From: Methylococcaceae bacterium TMED69
GTDB taxonomy: Bacteria > Pseudomonadota > Gammaproteobacteria > Ga0077536
DNA: 59,898 nt
Assembly (NCBI GenBank): GCA_002170535.1
Contig: NHDW01000001.1
Coordinates: forward strand, 1-59,898
Direction of reading: 5' to 3'
Below the pieces are notes generated by a model. It made no database searches. It was not told the origin of the DNA and worked only from the letters and a program-made list of their open reading frames with translations. How positions within the stretch are numbered: the stretch's first letter is position 1; each line of letters begins with the position of its first letter. Both the position numbers and the translations under genes were made by a program. This document shows, one piece after another, positions 25,788 through 35,256 of the stretch.

Positions 25788-27611
25788 CTAATCCAAGTCT
25801 AGGCCCTTTAAATCACCATCCTCGCGCCATTGGCGTAGCAATTTGATATATGCTCCAACTCCTTTGCCGTAGGTCTCTCGTTTAACATTGCGATAGCGCT
25901 TTGCTGTGCCCTCCTGATTATAATATCCAGGCGTGCACGTATCAGGTGATCCTCCAAGAAAGATGCCTGAACCGCTGGCTTGGAGTTGATCCGCTATCCA
26001 ACGTTCTTCGGCATCAATAGAAACGTTTGCCGACTTGATGCCACGATTACATAATTGACTTATTGTGTAGGCTATATGGCCTGCTTGTACATCAATGCCA
26101 TGAGCATAGTTAGCCCCTAATTGAAATACAAAGCCACCACCGCATAGATACAGATTTGGAAAGCCGCTTACCATTAGGCCATGCATGGTACGCATGCCTT
26201 CCTGCCAATGTTCGTAAATCGATTTGTTATCAATTCCGAAGATTGGAATACCTAATCGTCTTTCATAGCTCGAAGTAATTTCGAAACCGCTAGCATAAAT
26301 AATACAGTCTAATTTGTATCCTTTCCCGTTAGCAATAATCCCTTTTTCATTTATAGCTTCCACACCTTGGCTGGAGCTTACATCGATAAGTTCAACGTTT
26401 GGGCGATTAAAGGTATTCAGGTAAAAGTCATTAAAGGTCGGTCGCTTGCAGAACTGATTATAGTAAGCTTTTAATTTGCCAGCGGTCTCGGGATTTTTGA
26501 CTGTATCATCGACAAGATTTCTAATTTCCTCCATTGTTTTGAAATCAGCAAGCTGTATGAGATCATCAATTTTCCCCTCGGCCTTTTTAGTTAAATCAAG
26601 CAGATTACGCGTTAGTCGTGTCCAGCCATCATCTATAAAAGCTGGATCAATCGAGCCACCTAAGAACGCCTCACCGAATTTCTTTTGCCGTTCTTTCTGC
26701 CATCCTGGTTTAAGACTAGCCGCCCATCTCTGATCAGTTTCTGCATTATTGCGAGCATCTACTGATGAAGGCGTGCGTTGAAAAACGTAAAGTTGTTTAG
26801 CCCACTCACCCAAGGCAGGAATGCACTGGACTGCCGTTGCGCCTGTTCCAATAATGCCGACAGTTTTGTCAGCTAGACCTATCAGCCCACCCTCTGAGTC
26901 TCCACCTGTGTATTCATAGTCCCAACGACATGTGTGAAATGAATGGCCTTTAAATTTTTCGACACCAGGTATACCAGGCAAACGCGGGCGGTTCACCGGC
27001 CCGGTGCCAAGGCAAATATGACGAGCACGCATCTCATCCCCGCGGTTAGTCGAGACGAGCCACATTGAATCTTCCGCAAGCCAGCGTAATTCGGTCACCC
27101 ACGTTTGAAATACCGCGTCTTTATAAAGATCAAAATGTTTGCCAATCCGTTGTGCGTGCTCATATATCTCGGCCGCATAAGAAAATCTAAGCCTTGGTAT
27201 GTATCCGGTCTCTTCCAAAAGCGGCAAATAACTGTAGGACTCGATATCACATTGAGCCCCTGGATAACGATTCCAATACCAAGTTCCACCAAAATCACTA
27301 CCGCTCTCAATGATACGTAAATCACGGATGCCGTTTTGAATCAGCCGCGTCGCGGTTAACATACCTACCCAACCGCCGCCAACTATAATAACCTCTCGTT
27401 CATCCTTCAATGGCGCGCGCTCAAGTTTTTTGCTGTATGGATCTTCTTCTAAATATTTGTTGGAAAAAGGAGAATCATTTGATATCTGCAGGTACTGGGC
27501 CTCGGCATCTGGACGAATGCGTTTTTCTCGCTCTTTTTCGTAGCGCTGGCTGAGTTCATTGGGATCAAATCCTAGTGATGTCTTAGAGCGAGTTTGATCG
27601 AGTTTAGCCAT
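25788..27611 (-). CDS. type I Baeyer-Villiger-like flavin monooxygenase
   Basis: A 607-residue FAD- and NADPH-dependent monooxygenase. The first nucleotide-binding loop is VGGGWVGM near residue 77. The family fingerprint FKGHSFHTCRWD (FxGxxxHxxxWD) is at 220-231, and the second loop is IGTGATAVQ near 254. GGTWYWNRYPGAQCDIESY follows the first Rossmann fold, as in phenylacetone and cyclohexanone monooxygenases. Such enzymes insert oxygen beside a ketone to give an ester or lactone. The N-terminal 70 residues are an extension seen in some relatives. It stands alone, between the non-coding stretch and the integrase remnant; codon use looks less AT-biased than its neighbours, which would fit transfer. 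Confidence 0.92.
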   Translation of the reverse strand: MAKLDQTRSKTSLGFDPNELSQRYEKEREKRIRPDAEAQYLQISNDSPFSNKYLEEDPYSKKLERAPLKDEREVIIVGGGWVGMLTATRLIQNGIRDLRIIESGSDFGGTWYWNRYPGAQCDIESYSYLPLLEETGYIPRLRFSYAAEIYEHAQRIGKHFDLYKDAVFQTWVTELRWLAEDSMWLVSTNRGDEMRARHICLGTGPVNRPRLPGIPGVEKFKGHSFHTCRWDYEYTGGDSEGGLIGLADKTVGIIGTGATAVQCIPALGEWAKQLYVFQRTPSSVDARNNAETDQRWAASLKPGWQKERQKKFGEAFLGGSIDPAFIDDGWTRLTRNLLDLTKKAEGKIDDLIQLADFKTMEEIRNLVDDTVKNPETAGKLKAYYNQFCKRPTFNDFYLNTFNRPNVELIDVSSSQGVEAINEKGIIANGKGYKLDCIIYASGFEITSSYERRLGIPIFGIDNKSIYEHWQEGMRTMHGLMVSGFPNLYLCGGGFVFQLGANYAHGIDVQAGHIAYTISQLCNRGIKSANVSIDAEERWIADQLQASGSGIFLGGSPDTCTPGYYNQEGTAKRYRNVKRETYGKGVGAYIKLLRQWREDGDLKGLDLD

Positions 27612-27741
27612 GTTTATTTCTCTATAAAGCTAGTTCCTTAGGTATAACTTAATTAAACGGACATTGGTTTTGTGACTTATCCGTCAAGTTGTATTTTATA
27701 CTTATAGTTTCTATTGATAAAGAAAATCATCCCATTTTTTT

Positions 27742-28512
27742 CTAAGGCAGTGGATCATGAGGCTCTTGGTTTAATAATTGATCCAAAGTTTGAAGGAGAT
27801 CCAAATCTCTCGCTAAAGGAGTACATAATTTTCTTACTGCCTTCATCCAGAGAGGTAATTGAGAGGCCTCTATAAAAGTGTTTTGTGGTTTAACGGAGCG
27901 ATCATAGCGCTTATCAGAGAGAACTTTAACAGGGTTTGAAAGAAGTAAGGGAGTACCGTTTATCGTCTCCACTAAGGCAAAATTAAGGATGGAATTAAGG
28001 TATCTCATCGCCTTGTTTGTCTGAGCTTTACAGCCCTTTTTAAGGGCCATATCACAGTATCTTTTCTCTATATCTTCTCTGGTTAGAGACCTTACCGGTC
28101 TATCGAACCAATCTCCAAATACTCTTCTAGTTACCTGTCTATAATCTGCCTCGCTTTTCAAGGAGCGAGAGGACAAATAGCAATTAATAGTCTCCTCCAA
28201 GGTGAAGTTACTGACTGTTTCTTGAGCAGTTTTAATCTCTTCTGTTTCCGTATCGATACCGATGTACCATTGGTACAGGAGTTCTCTGGCTTTTGCCCTA
28301 GCTTTATCCAAGGGGACAATAGGATAACGTCCTAAAGAACGTCTTTTAGTTTGACGGCTTCTATTGAAGTTTCCTTCCGCAAAGAAGGTCTTGGTTCCTG
28401 AAGGACTAATTCTCACACCGAACCCTTTTAGTTCGGTATCTCTAAGGAGTAATTCTTTAGTATTGGGAGTAGAAATAGATTCAATTATTCTCTTGGTAAT
28501 CCGTTTGTGCAT
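27742..28512 (-). pseudogene. tyrosine integrase remnant (P4-type), catalytic domain missing
   Basis: A 256-residue frame containing the N-terminal part of a P4-like phage integrase. The arm-binding DUF4102 domain occupies about residues 1-90 (LRDTELKGFGVRISPSGTKTF, RRSLGRYPIVPLDKARAKA). The core-binding SAM-like domain is at about 105-200. After LARDLDLLQTL, the catalytic domain with the Arg-His-Arg-Tyr set is absent; full-length proteins have about 400 residues. It should be unable to recombine DNA. It lies about 150 bases beyond the 3' end of tRNA-Phe in the same orientation, the normal place for an island integrase at its tRNA attachment site. Confidence 0.85.
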
Positions 28513-28585
28513 CTCGCGTTCCTCTTAAGATTAAGTAACGCGATGCTTGGTGAAAAAATGTAGGCCATACGAAGGTCAGATAATG

Positions 28586-28620
28586 GGCCAGGTAGCTCAT
28601 TTCGGTCTAACGCAGTGGAC
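28586..28620 (+). pseudogene. fragment of the 5' half of tRNA-Phe in inverted orientation
   Basis: GGCCAGGTAGCTCA at 28586-28599 is identical to the first 14 bases of the intact tRNA-Phe nearby but lies on the other strand. The similarity goes on with small insertions (TCGGT, GCAG, GGAC) to about 28620, through the D-arm into the anticodon stem. No 3' half follows. It is a decayed partial copy lying between the integrase remnant and the tRNA. Confidence 0.65.
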
Positions 28621-28668
28621 GAAACTTGTTGGTAGAGTTTTTAAGTTATTGATTTAGGTGAGAACATG

Positions 28669-28741
28669 TGGCCAGGGACAGAATCGAACTGCCGACACAG
28701 GGATTTTCAGTCCCCTGCTCTACCGACTGAGCTACCTGGCC
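28669..28741 (-). tRNA. tRNA-Phe (GAA)
   Basis: A complete cloverleaf on the minus strand, 73 bases including the discriminator. The acceptor stem is GGCCAGG with CCTGGCC. The D-arm contains AGCTCAGTCGGTAGAGC, the anticodon loop CTGAAAA gives anticodon GAA, and the T-loop is TTCGATT. CCA is not encoded: the bases after the discriminator A are CAT. yggX and mutY lie upstream, and the integrase remnant lies downstream of its 3' end. Confidence 0.95.
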
Positions 28742-28785
28742 AACAAAGTTGTATTATATAATACAAGTTTAAATTAATGTAATTT

Positions 28786-29055
28786 TTATTCTGGTTCTTG
28801 AAATTCGGCAGGTCTTTGGGAGCCTTCCCCAAAGAAAAACTTTTCCATTTCTGCTTCAAGAAATTTTCTATCTTTCTCCTCAATAGGTGTCAAACGATAC
28901 TCGTTTATTAGCATGGTTTGGTGTCGCAACCAGTTTCCCCAAGCTATTTTGCCTATGGTTTCATAAATTTTTTTCCCCAGTTCTCCAGGATATGGTTGTC
29001 TATCAAGACCCTCTGTTTGTTCTCCTGTTTTTGCACATGTTAGTTGTTTTCCCAA
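28786..29055 (-). CDS. yggX: Fe(2+)-trafficking / oxidative damage protection protein YggX
   Basis: An 89-residue protein of the YggX family. The conserved YPGELGKKIYE segment (22-32), a Trp-rich WGNWLRHQTMLINEYRL and a single N-terminal cysteine (LTCAKTG) are present. It is linked to iron handling and protection of Fe-S enzymes from oxidation. It starts two bases after mutY ends on the same strand; MutY is itself an Fe-S enzyme, and this pairing is common in gammaproteobacteria. The next gene downstream is tRNA-Phe. Confidence 0.94.
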   Translation of the reverse strand: MGKQLTCAKTGEQTEGLDRQPYPGELGKKIYETIGKIAWGNWLRHQTMLINEYRLTPIEEKDRKFLEAEMEKFFFGEGSQRPAEFQEPE

Positions 29056-29057
29056 CT

Positions 29058-30122
29058 TTATTCTCCTTGATCTAGTAGCTCACTTGTAATTTTCGAAGCT
29101 ATTCTTTTTACTAAACTTGAGGTTCCTATATTCTTGATTTCTAATAAATCACACCACATATTACCATTTTTTGGTGAGCCTAGCTTATCTTGTTGTCCTT
29201 TTACAATTGTTATATTGACATGACATTCTTTATTCGAAACCCTATAGATAAATGAAGTCAATTCTTTTTCAACAAAAAGGGTTAGAAATAATTTTTTTGA
29301 GCGCTTAAGAATCTGAGTTCGACTTTTAGACTCTGGCAGGTGCCACAGACCGCCCCAAAGCTGACTTTCTTTTTGTTTTTCTAATAATATCTGATTCTTT
29401 TGGTTTATAAATGCTGTTAGCCTCAAGATAATTTTTTTTGGGGGTTTTGTTTTGTTCTTTTTTGGAATAATGTCAGTTATATCCTCTATTCGTGCTCTAC
29501 AAGAACTATGAAGCGGACATATTTCACATTTAGGGTTTGATTTAAAGCAGATTGTAGCACCTAAATCCATTAGTCCTTGGTTGTAATGACGAAATTCTTT
29601 GTTCGGTAAAGACGCCGTTGCAAGCTCCCAAAGTTTCTTTTCTGTTCCTTTTTCATTTAACGCGGACTTGATACCGAAAAAGCGGATTAAAATTTTTTTT
29701 ACATTAGCATCTAAAATTACGGCTTCTTTATTTAATGAAAGAGAGACTATAGCGCCAGCGGTAGAACGACCGATTCCAGGTAATTCCATTAATCCTTCAA
29801 CAGTAGAGGGGATTCGACCATTGAGTTTATTGATAATCATTTGAGCAGCCTTGTGCATTAGTCTAGCTCTTCGGTAATAACCTAAACCTGACCACTTGTG
29901 TAGAATTTCATCTATGTGCTCGTTTGCTAGAGTTTTTACATCCGGGAAACTGAAAATAAATCGATTATAATATTTTAATACAGTAGCAACCTGGGTCTGT
30001 TGTAACATGATCTCAGAGACCCAAACTCGATATTTATTAGGATTTTGTTGCCAAGGAAGATGTTTTCGACCCTTAAGTTTTTGCCATTGTATAACATGAT
30101 CAGAAAAGGATGGTTTTTTCAT
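29058..30122 (-). CDS. mutY: A/G-specific adenine glycosylase MutY
   Basis: A 354-residue DNA glycosylase that removes adenine mispaired with 8-oxoguanine. Catalytic residues are Glu37 (VSEIMLQQTQV) and Asp138 (ILDANV), at the same numbers as in E. coli as I recall it. The helix-hairpin-helix LPGIGRSTAG is near 114-123. The 4Fe-4S cluster ligands follow the C-x6-C-x2-C-x5-C pattern (CFKSNPKCEICPLHSSC). The C-terminal NUDIX-like domain for 8-oxoguanine recognition is present, with LWGGLWHLPE. It lies between an SRPBCC protein and yggX with very small gaps, so co-transcription is likely. Confidence 0.97.
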   Translation of the reverse strand: MKKPSFSDHVIQWQKLKGRKHLPWQQNPNKYRVWVSEIMLQQTQVATVLKYYNRFIFSFPDVKTLANEHIDEILHKWSGLGYYRRARLMHKAAQMIINKLNGRIPSTVEGLMELPGIGRSTAGAIVSLSLNKEAVILDANVKKILIRFFGIKSALNEKGTEKKLWELATASLPNKEFRHYNQGLMDLGATICFKSNPKCEICPLHSSCRARIEDITDIIPKKNKTKPPKKIILRLTAFINQKNQILLEKQKESQLWGGLWHLPESKSRTQILKRSKKLFLTLFVEKELTSFIYRVSNKECHVNITIVKGQQDKLGSPKNGNMWCDLLEIKNIGTSSLVKRIASKITSELLDQGE

Positions 30123-30127
30123 CTTTT

Positions 30128-30673
30128 TTATCGGATTTTTCTTTCAATATTTTCCACAGTTTCAGTTATTTGCTCTTTAAATACTTTGTCTAAAAAATAG
30201 ACTCCAATAATGGGAGGTATCCAAAATCTAGGTTTCAATTGACCTGTAACAGATAATTTAGTTTGATTTATCGATATTTCTTGGACAATCCATTCTGACT
30301 TTCCAAAATAAAAGCTACTTTTATCACCTATAATTGTTGAGCTTATTTTATTTGATTGGATCTTTATTTCCTCTTCAAAGTTTAAATCGAAGCAGAAGTT
30401 TAGTATACATTTCTCCAGCTTGAAGACCCTTATAGTTTTTGTTCCTCTGGACTTTTGAGCACTTGACTTTATATGTTTGTTCAGGTGTGGTAGATATTTA
30501 TAATCAGACAGGATGCTGAACACTGCGTTTGGCGTGGCATTGACGCTTGCGTTAAACTGATAATTAATTATCCCGTTTTTCAAACTAATTTCTGAGTCTA
30601 GAATTTCTGCTCCATTCACAGGTATCTGAGAAATCCCTATCAAAAGAGATGTAATAATCGTAAAGAAAATCAT
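30128..30673 (-). CDS. secreted SRPBCC/START-like domain protein
   Basis: A 181-residue protein with an N-terminal signal peptide (hydrophobic to about residue 21, likely cleavage after NGA). A helix-grip domain of the polyketide cyclase/START type follows: FNASVNATPNAVFSILSDYKYLP is the usual beginning and SVTGQLKPRFWIPP a late strand. Two cysteines (KCILNFCFDL) may form a disulfide in the periplasm. The ligand and function are not known. It lies five bases from mutY and 20 from the AsmA gene, all in one minus-strand run. Confidence 0.75.
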   Translation of the reverse strand: MIFFTIITSLLIGISQIPVNGAEILDSEISLKNGIINYQFNASVNATPNAVFSILSDYKYLPHLNKHIKSSAQKSRGTKTIRVFKLEKCILNFCFDLNFEEEIKIQSNKISSTIIGDKSSFYFGKSEWIVQEISINQTKLSVTGQLKPRFWIPPIIGVYFLDKVFKEQITETVENIERKIR

Positions 30674-30693
30674 TTAATAATTAAAAGGTATCT

Positions 30694-33009
30694 TTAAAAG
30701 TTAAATATTTTTTTCAGACTTTCTCCAGCTTCTTTACCTATACTCTCTTTAATCTTGTCGCTTAATATTCCTTTGATTTTGTCTGTTGTTTGATTTTTTA
30801 TAACAGATTTAACCAATGGCTGAACATTTGGACGACATTTCGGTTTTGAAATACTACCTTTACAGTTTATAGGGATTGTAACACTCTTACGTGTTGCCGA
30901 TCCTTCTGAATCTATCATCGATAAGGTCAGCTTGTAACGAGAAAAATCTTTCATCCCATCAATATAGCCATCACCCTTAATTAAAAAATTTGCTCCTTGT
31001 ACATTTAAATCGAGAGTGGTATCTAATTTGGGGTTAAGCGTTAGGGACGCCGAAGCGGTTTCAAATACTGTGACGCCTTGCTTTGGTAATGGTTGGAGGC
31101 ATCTACATTTTACAATTGTTTGAACAGTATCTATTAAGCCGGTCGCATTAAAGTATCTTAAAGCGCCCGAATTGAGCTCGACTAGTGCTTGTCCTTTTGC
31201 CGATTGTAATAATTTCCCTGAATCTGAGCCTAAAGCCTCTAATTGACCCTCGAAATTTAATCTTCCAATAACGTCGATTGTTTTATCAATTCTGCTCAAA
31301 TCTATATCTTTTAGTTTTGAATTAACATTTATCTTTGGAATGGATTCTCTGGAATCAATTATCAAAGAACTAGTGTAAGTGCCATCTAAAATTTTAGCTT
31401 CAGCAGGTTTTATTGTAATGACCGCATTGTTAGCTAGTAATCCTATAACTATGTCTTCAATGGTAATTCCAGAGGTCAGAATTTTATCAATTTTGATTTC
31501 ACCTTTGCCTTCTAAAGACGATAAAAGCTCAATTGGTAATTGCACAATACCTACTGCAGCCGTTTCTGGTGTTATTGGTTTAGGGTTTTCAGAGTTTATA
31601 TATCTATCTAAATCAATTTGGTTAACTGACATTACAAAATCGAATTTATTTTTTTTTCGAAAAACGGAATTAAATTCAATATTCGCCTTTACGTCATCGA
31701 AATTCAGACTTGTTTGGGATAGATTAATTTGATCGTCATTTAATTTTGCTAGTCCAGTTATTTTTACGTCTTTAAACGTTGATTCTTTTATTTCCAATGC
31801 GTGCTCTAACCCAAATAATTCTATCCATTTTTTTAAACTTTTAATATTGGCACTATACTTAATATCAGCGGACATCTCTTTGTTAAATCCAAGAACCCCT
31901 TCCACATTGATATTGGAATCTAGGCCTGAAGCGCTAAGTTGATCGATCGTAAAAGTACCTTTAGATAGATTAAATTCAGAAATTTTGTTTTTTATAATGA
32001 TAGTAGGGTTTTGTTGTATATTTTTTTTGAAAAAGTTAATTGTTGAGTCCAAGTTTAAATTTGTTTCGCTTCCACTGACTGAAGTTTTCAATTGCCCAAA
32101 TTTAAACGGCATCGAGAAGTCTGCTCTAGTAAACTTTTGTAATCTAGTTAGGTTTACTTTGTTAATCTCGAAGGAACTTGTTAAGTTAAATTTTGTTTTT
32201 TTGAAAGAAATGTTTTGTGCTTTCAGCTTTCCTCGTAAACTTACGCCAAGCATACTTAAATTTATATCATCAAAATTTACTGTATTGTTTTCATCAGTAC
32301 TAAAAGTAGTGCTGATTTTAAGTTGGCGATCTTTTTGATTCAGAGCAGTAGAGTCTATATCAAGATTGATATTGTATATATCCGAAGCTAATTTCAGGAT
32401 TGGTAGAATATTTGAAGCATCTATTTTAACGTTACCTGATAAAGAGGGTGTTTTTGATTTATAATTATCGATTTCTGCCACGCTGTTTACTCTTAGCCCA
32501 AAAGGCGAGGCTTTTAAGTCCTTTATTATGAGTGAGATTGAGTCTCCTGTCTGTTGGTGCTCTACTTGGGTTAGAGTGACTAAGCTCTCTTGAAGTCCAA
32601 TTTTTGTAAAAAGTTCTGCCAGAGGTGTATTTTTCTCAACAGTTTTGTCAGTAATTTTTATCGATGCATTTACTTCATTAATTTTAAAATACTCTGGCAT
32701 ATAAGAGCTATTTATTAAATTAAGAATTGGAATTGAAAAATTAATGCTTTTTACTCTTAAGTTTTCTTTGTTGGGATTCTCTTCCTTGCTCCTAATGGTT
32801 AAATTTTCAACTGAAATAGTAAGTCTAGACAAAAGATTTAAATTGAAATCGCCATCAATAGATGCGAGATACTCGGTGTTCTTGGCGACGTAATTAGAAA
32901 TAGCATTTTTGAAAAAGTTGCTACTTAAGTTATTGATTAAGATGATTCCTACTACCGGAATGGTAAATAAAAACAGCAAAATTGATATAGCTATCCTATT
33001 TTTTTTCAT
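30694..33009 (-). CDS. AsmA-family inner-membrane protein
   Basis: A 771-residue protein with one N-terminal membrane anchor (residues 7-27) and a large periplasmic beta-rich body typical of the AsmA/TamB-like family. The C-terminal AsmA-like domain has KGQALVELNSGALRYFNATG near 615 and LSMIDSEGSATRKSVTIPINCKGS near 710. Two cysteine pairs (CRC near 645, C and C near 730) are present. Family members are thought to form bridge-like lipid conduits between membranes. It overlaps argH by 14 bases and precedes the SRPBCC and mutY genes, an order partly shared with Pseudomonas. Confidence 0.85.
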   Translation of the reverse strand: MKKNRIAISILLFLFTIPVVGIILINNLSSNFFKNAISNYVAKNTEYLASIDGDFNLNLLSRLTISVENLTIRSKEENPNKENLRVKSINFSIPILNLINSSYMPEYFKINEVNASIKITDKTVEKNTPLAELFTKIGLQESLVTLTQVEHQQTGDSISLIIKDLKASPFGLRVNSVAEIDNYKSKTPSLSGNVKIDASNILPILKLASDIYNINLDIDSTALNQKDRQLKISTTFSTDENNTVNFDDINLSMLGVSLRGKLKAQNISFKKTKFNLTSSFEINKVNLTRLQKFTRADFSMPFKFGQLKTSVSGSETNLNLDSTINFFKKNIQQNPTIIIKNKISEFNLSKGTFTIDQLSASGLDSNINVEGVLGFNKEMSADIKYSANIKSLKKWIELFGLEHALEIKESTFKDVKITGLAKLNDDQINLSQTSLNFDDVKANIEFNSVFRKKNKFDFVMSVNQIDLDRYINSENPKPITPETAAVGIVQLPIELLSSLEGKGEIKIDKILTSGITIEDIVIGLLANNAVITIKPAEAKILDGTYTSSLIIDSRESIPKINVNSKLKDIDLSRIDKTIDVIGRLNFEGQLEALGSDSGKLLQSAKGQALVELNSGALRYFNATGLIDTVQTIVKCRCLQPLPKQGVTVFETASASLTLNPKLDTTLDLNVQGANFLIKGDGYIDGMKDFSRYKLTLSMIDSEGSATRKSVTIPINCKGSISKPKCRPNVQPLVKSVIKNQTTDKIKGILSDKIKESIGKEAGESLKKIFNF

Positions 33010-34405
33010 TTAACTTTTTCAATCTTTTTTTGATCCTAGTGCATGCAGAAATAACTTCAGAAGGCGCTGTTCCCCCGATATGATTTCTGATGTTAACGGC
33101 TTGCTGTAAAGACAGAACTTGATATATCGACTCGTCAAAAACAGTGCTGATATCTTGAAATTCCTTCAGTGTAAATTCCTCTAATTTTTTTGATTCTTTG
33201 ATAGCTTTTCGGACAATTCTTCCAGTTAACTCATGGGCGTCTCTAAACGATGTCCCCTTACGAACTAGATGATCGGCAATATCCGTTGCTAAAATAAATC
33301 CATCTTTCGTAGCATCTAATAGATTTTGTCGTTTTATTTCTATTCTAGGAATTAGGTTGCTCAGTATTTGTGCTGACTGTTTAGTAGTGACGACCGCGTC
33401 AAATAAAGGTTCTTTGTCTTCTTGATTATCTTTGTTGTAGCAAAGTGGTTGGCTCTTCATTATGGTCATGATAGCAACCAAACTACCTAGCAATCTCCCA
33501 CTTTTACCTCTTATTAGTTCGGGTACATCTGGATTCTTTTTCTGAGGCATCATGGAAGAACCTGTACAGTATTCATCGCTAATTTCAATAAAATTAAATT
33601 GTTGTGAGGACCAAATTATCAACTCTTCGCACATTCTGGAAAAATGGATCATCGTAAGAGTTAAGCTAGAAATGAACTCTATTACGAAGTCGCGGTCGCT
33701 TACAGCATCCATAGAATTTTCGCTCACATGCTCAAATTCAAGTAATTTTGCAGTTATTTTTCTGTCGATTTTAAATGTTGTTCCCGCTAGAGCCCCAGAG
33801 CCCAGGGGCAGAACATTAATTCTTTTTCTACAATCGCGAAGTCGTTCAATGTCACGTAAAATCATTTCAGCCCAAGCTAGCAGATGATGACCCATCGTAA
33901 CCGGTTGAGCAACTTGTAAATGCGTAAATCCAGGCATGATAGAAAAGGCCTCTTTTTCCGCTAAAGCCACAATTTTATGGATTAGATTGGCGAGAATCGT
34001 TATCAGTTCATCGACTTGAGTCCTTGCGTATAAGCGCAGATCTGTGGCTACTTGATCATTTCTTGAGCGTGCGGTGTGTAATTTTTTGCCTGTTTCTCCG
34101 ATTATTTCTACTAGTCGATTTTCAATATTCATATGAACGTCTTCGAGGCTTATGTTCCATGCGAACTGACCATTGTTGATCTCTTCCTCAATACTCTCCA
34201 GTCCCGCAAGAATGTCTTTGCATTCTTGGCCGTTAATAATTTTGCATTCTTTAAGCATGGTAGCGTGGGCTTTTGAGCCCAATATGTCATAAGGAGCTAG
34301 TGTTCTGTCAAAGGTTACCGAAGCGGTAAATTCTTCCACCATTGGTTCGGTATTTGATTGAAATCTACCTTTCCACGGTTTATTTTTCTTAGGTTCGGTC
34401 GACAT
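32996..34405 (-). CDS. argH: argininosuccinate lyase
   Basis: A 469-residue cytoplasmic enzyme that cleaves argininosuccinate to arginine and fumarate in the last step of arginine synthesis. The fumarase/aspartase signature GSSMMPQKKNPD is near residues 284-295; its first serine is the catalytic one. EDVHMNIENRL and TARSRNDQVATDLRL bind substrate, and PGFTHLQVAQP holds the catalytic histidine. Length and start (MSTEPKKNKPWKGRFQ) are typical. It overlaps the AsmA gene and follows rsmE after 81 bases on the same strand. Confidence 0.97.
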   Translation of the reverse strand: MSTEPKKNKPWKGRFQSNTEPMVEEFTASVTFDRTLAPYDILGSKAHATMLKECKIINGQECKDILAGLESIEEEINNGQFAWNISLEDVHMNIENRLVEIIGETGKKLHTARSRNDQVATDLRLYARTQVDELITILANLIHKIVALAEKEAFSIMPGFTHLQVAQPVTMGHHLLAWAEMILRDIERLRDCRKRINVLPLGSGALAGTTFKIDRKITAKLLEFEHVSENSMDAVSDRDFVIEFISSLTLTMIHFSRMCEELIIWSSQQFNFIEISDEYCTGSSMMPQKKNPDVPELIRGKSGRLLGSLVAIMTIMKSQPLCYNKDNQEDKEPLFDAVVTTKQSAQILSNLIPRIEIKRQNLLDATKDGFILATDIADHLVRKGTSFRDAHELTGRIVRKAIKESKKLEEFTLKEFQDISTVFDESIYQVLSLQQAVNIRNHIGGTAPSEVISACTRIKKRLKKLNEKK

Positions 34406-34486
34406 TTGATTACTTTTTTGTGTAAATTTGAAGTTTAACTCAGCCTATATCAAGGTACAACTGTGCAAGAGAGCGACGAAACATTT

Positions 34487-35218
34487 TTAATGATCTCCCC
34501 AAACTGTTTGAATTGAGGAAATGGCACTGATAGCAGCTGTTTCAGCCCGAAGTGTCCGCGGGCCTAGTCGAAGATTTCTAAAACCTTTTTGCGCCAGAAT
34601 TTCGACTTCTGATGCATCGAAACCCTTTTCGGGGCCGCAACAAATAGCAACTTTACGTTTAATTTTTTTTTGGTCTAGCAATCTTTTGCCATCTTTTGAG
34701 TTAAGAACAAAGCAACTCGCAACATTGTTTTCAACAAAAACTTGGTCTAATTTGATGGGATGATTTAATTTTAACAACTTTATTCGACCGCACTGTTCTG
34801 TCGCATGCCTGCTTATTTCAAACCAGTGTGCCATTTTCTTTTCTATCTTATTTGATTGTAATTTAACCAATGCATTTTTTGATAAAATTGGTGTGAACTC
34901 GGTGGCTCCTAACTCTGTGATTTTTTGAATTACTAGATCCATGTTTTGATTTTTTAGAATACATTGAAAAAGATGTAGTTTTACCGCTGGTTCTTTAATA
35001 ACCGCAAGTTCTTTGTTTGCGATGATTTTGATTCTGCCCGTTTTTAACTCCAAAATTGTCGCACTAAATTCTTTATTCTCATTAAATATTCTAATTTTAT
35101 CCCCTTGCTTCTGTCTGAGTGTATTTACTAATTTATTGATTACATAATTAGGTAACTCGATGACTTGTCCTGTAGAAATCGGGGTAGGAATAAAAAAACG
35201 ATTGTAATTCGAATTCAT
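34487..35218 (-). CDS. rsmE: 16S rRNA (uracil-1498-N3)-methyltransferase RsmE
   Basis: A 243-residue SPOUT-class methyltransferase that modifies U1498 of 16S rRNA. An N-terminal PUA-like domain (about 1-75, with LRQKQGDKIRIFN) precedes the knotted C-terminal domain. The knot shows CCGPEKGFDASEVE near residue 193 and the typical LGPRTLRAETAAISAIS near 220. ITELGATEFTPILSKNA lies near residue 105. Normal length. A -10-like TATACT is only ten bases from the ATG, and the promoter region it shares with terB contains four TAAGAT repeats. Confidence 0.95.
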   Translation of the reverse strand: MNSNYNRFFIPTPISTGQVIELPNYVINKLVNTLRQKQGDKIRIFNENKEFSATILELKTGRIKIIANKELAVIKEPAVKLHLFQCILKNQNMDLVIQKITELGATEFTPILSKNALVKLQSNKIEKKMAHWFEISRHATEQCGRIKLLKLNHPIKLDQVFVENNVASCFVLNSKDGKRLLDQKKIKRKVAICCGPEKGFDASEVEILAQKGFRNLRLGPRTLRAETAAISAISSIQTVWGDH

Positions 35219-35232
35219 TGGATAGAATAGTA

Positions 35233-35256
35233 TAAGATTAAGATTAAGATTAAGAT
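35233..35256. repeat. four tandem TAAGAT hexamers in a divergent promoter
   Basis: Four perfect copies of TAAGAT lie between rsmE (minus) and terB (plus). On the minus strand they fall in the spacer upstream of TATACT (35234-35229). On the plus strand they overlap the expected -35 of a TATAAT at 35272-35277. A change in copy number would move promoter elements in steps of six bases. Confidence 0.85.

Noticed and set aside
25788..27611. Monooxygenase as proven recent transfer
   Set aside because: It looks less AT-rich by eye, but I could not compute composition or codon statistics, so this stays a side remark only.
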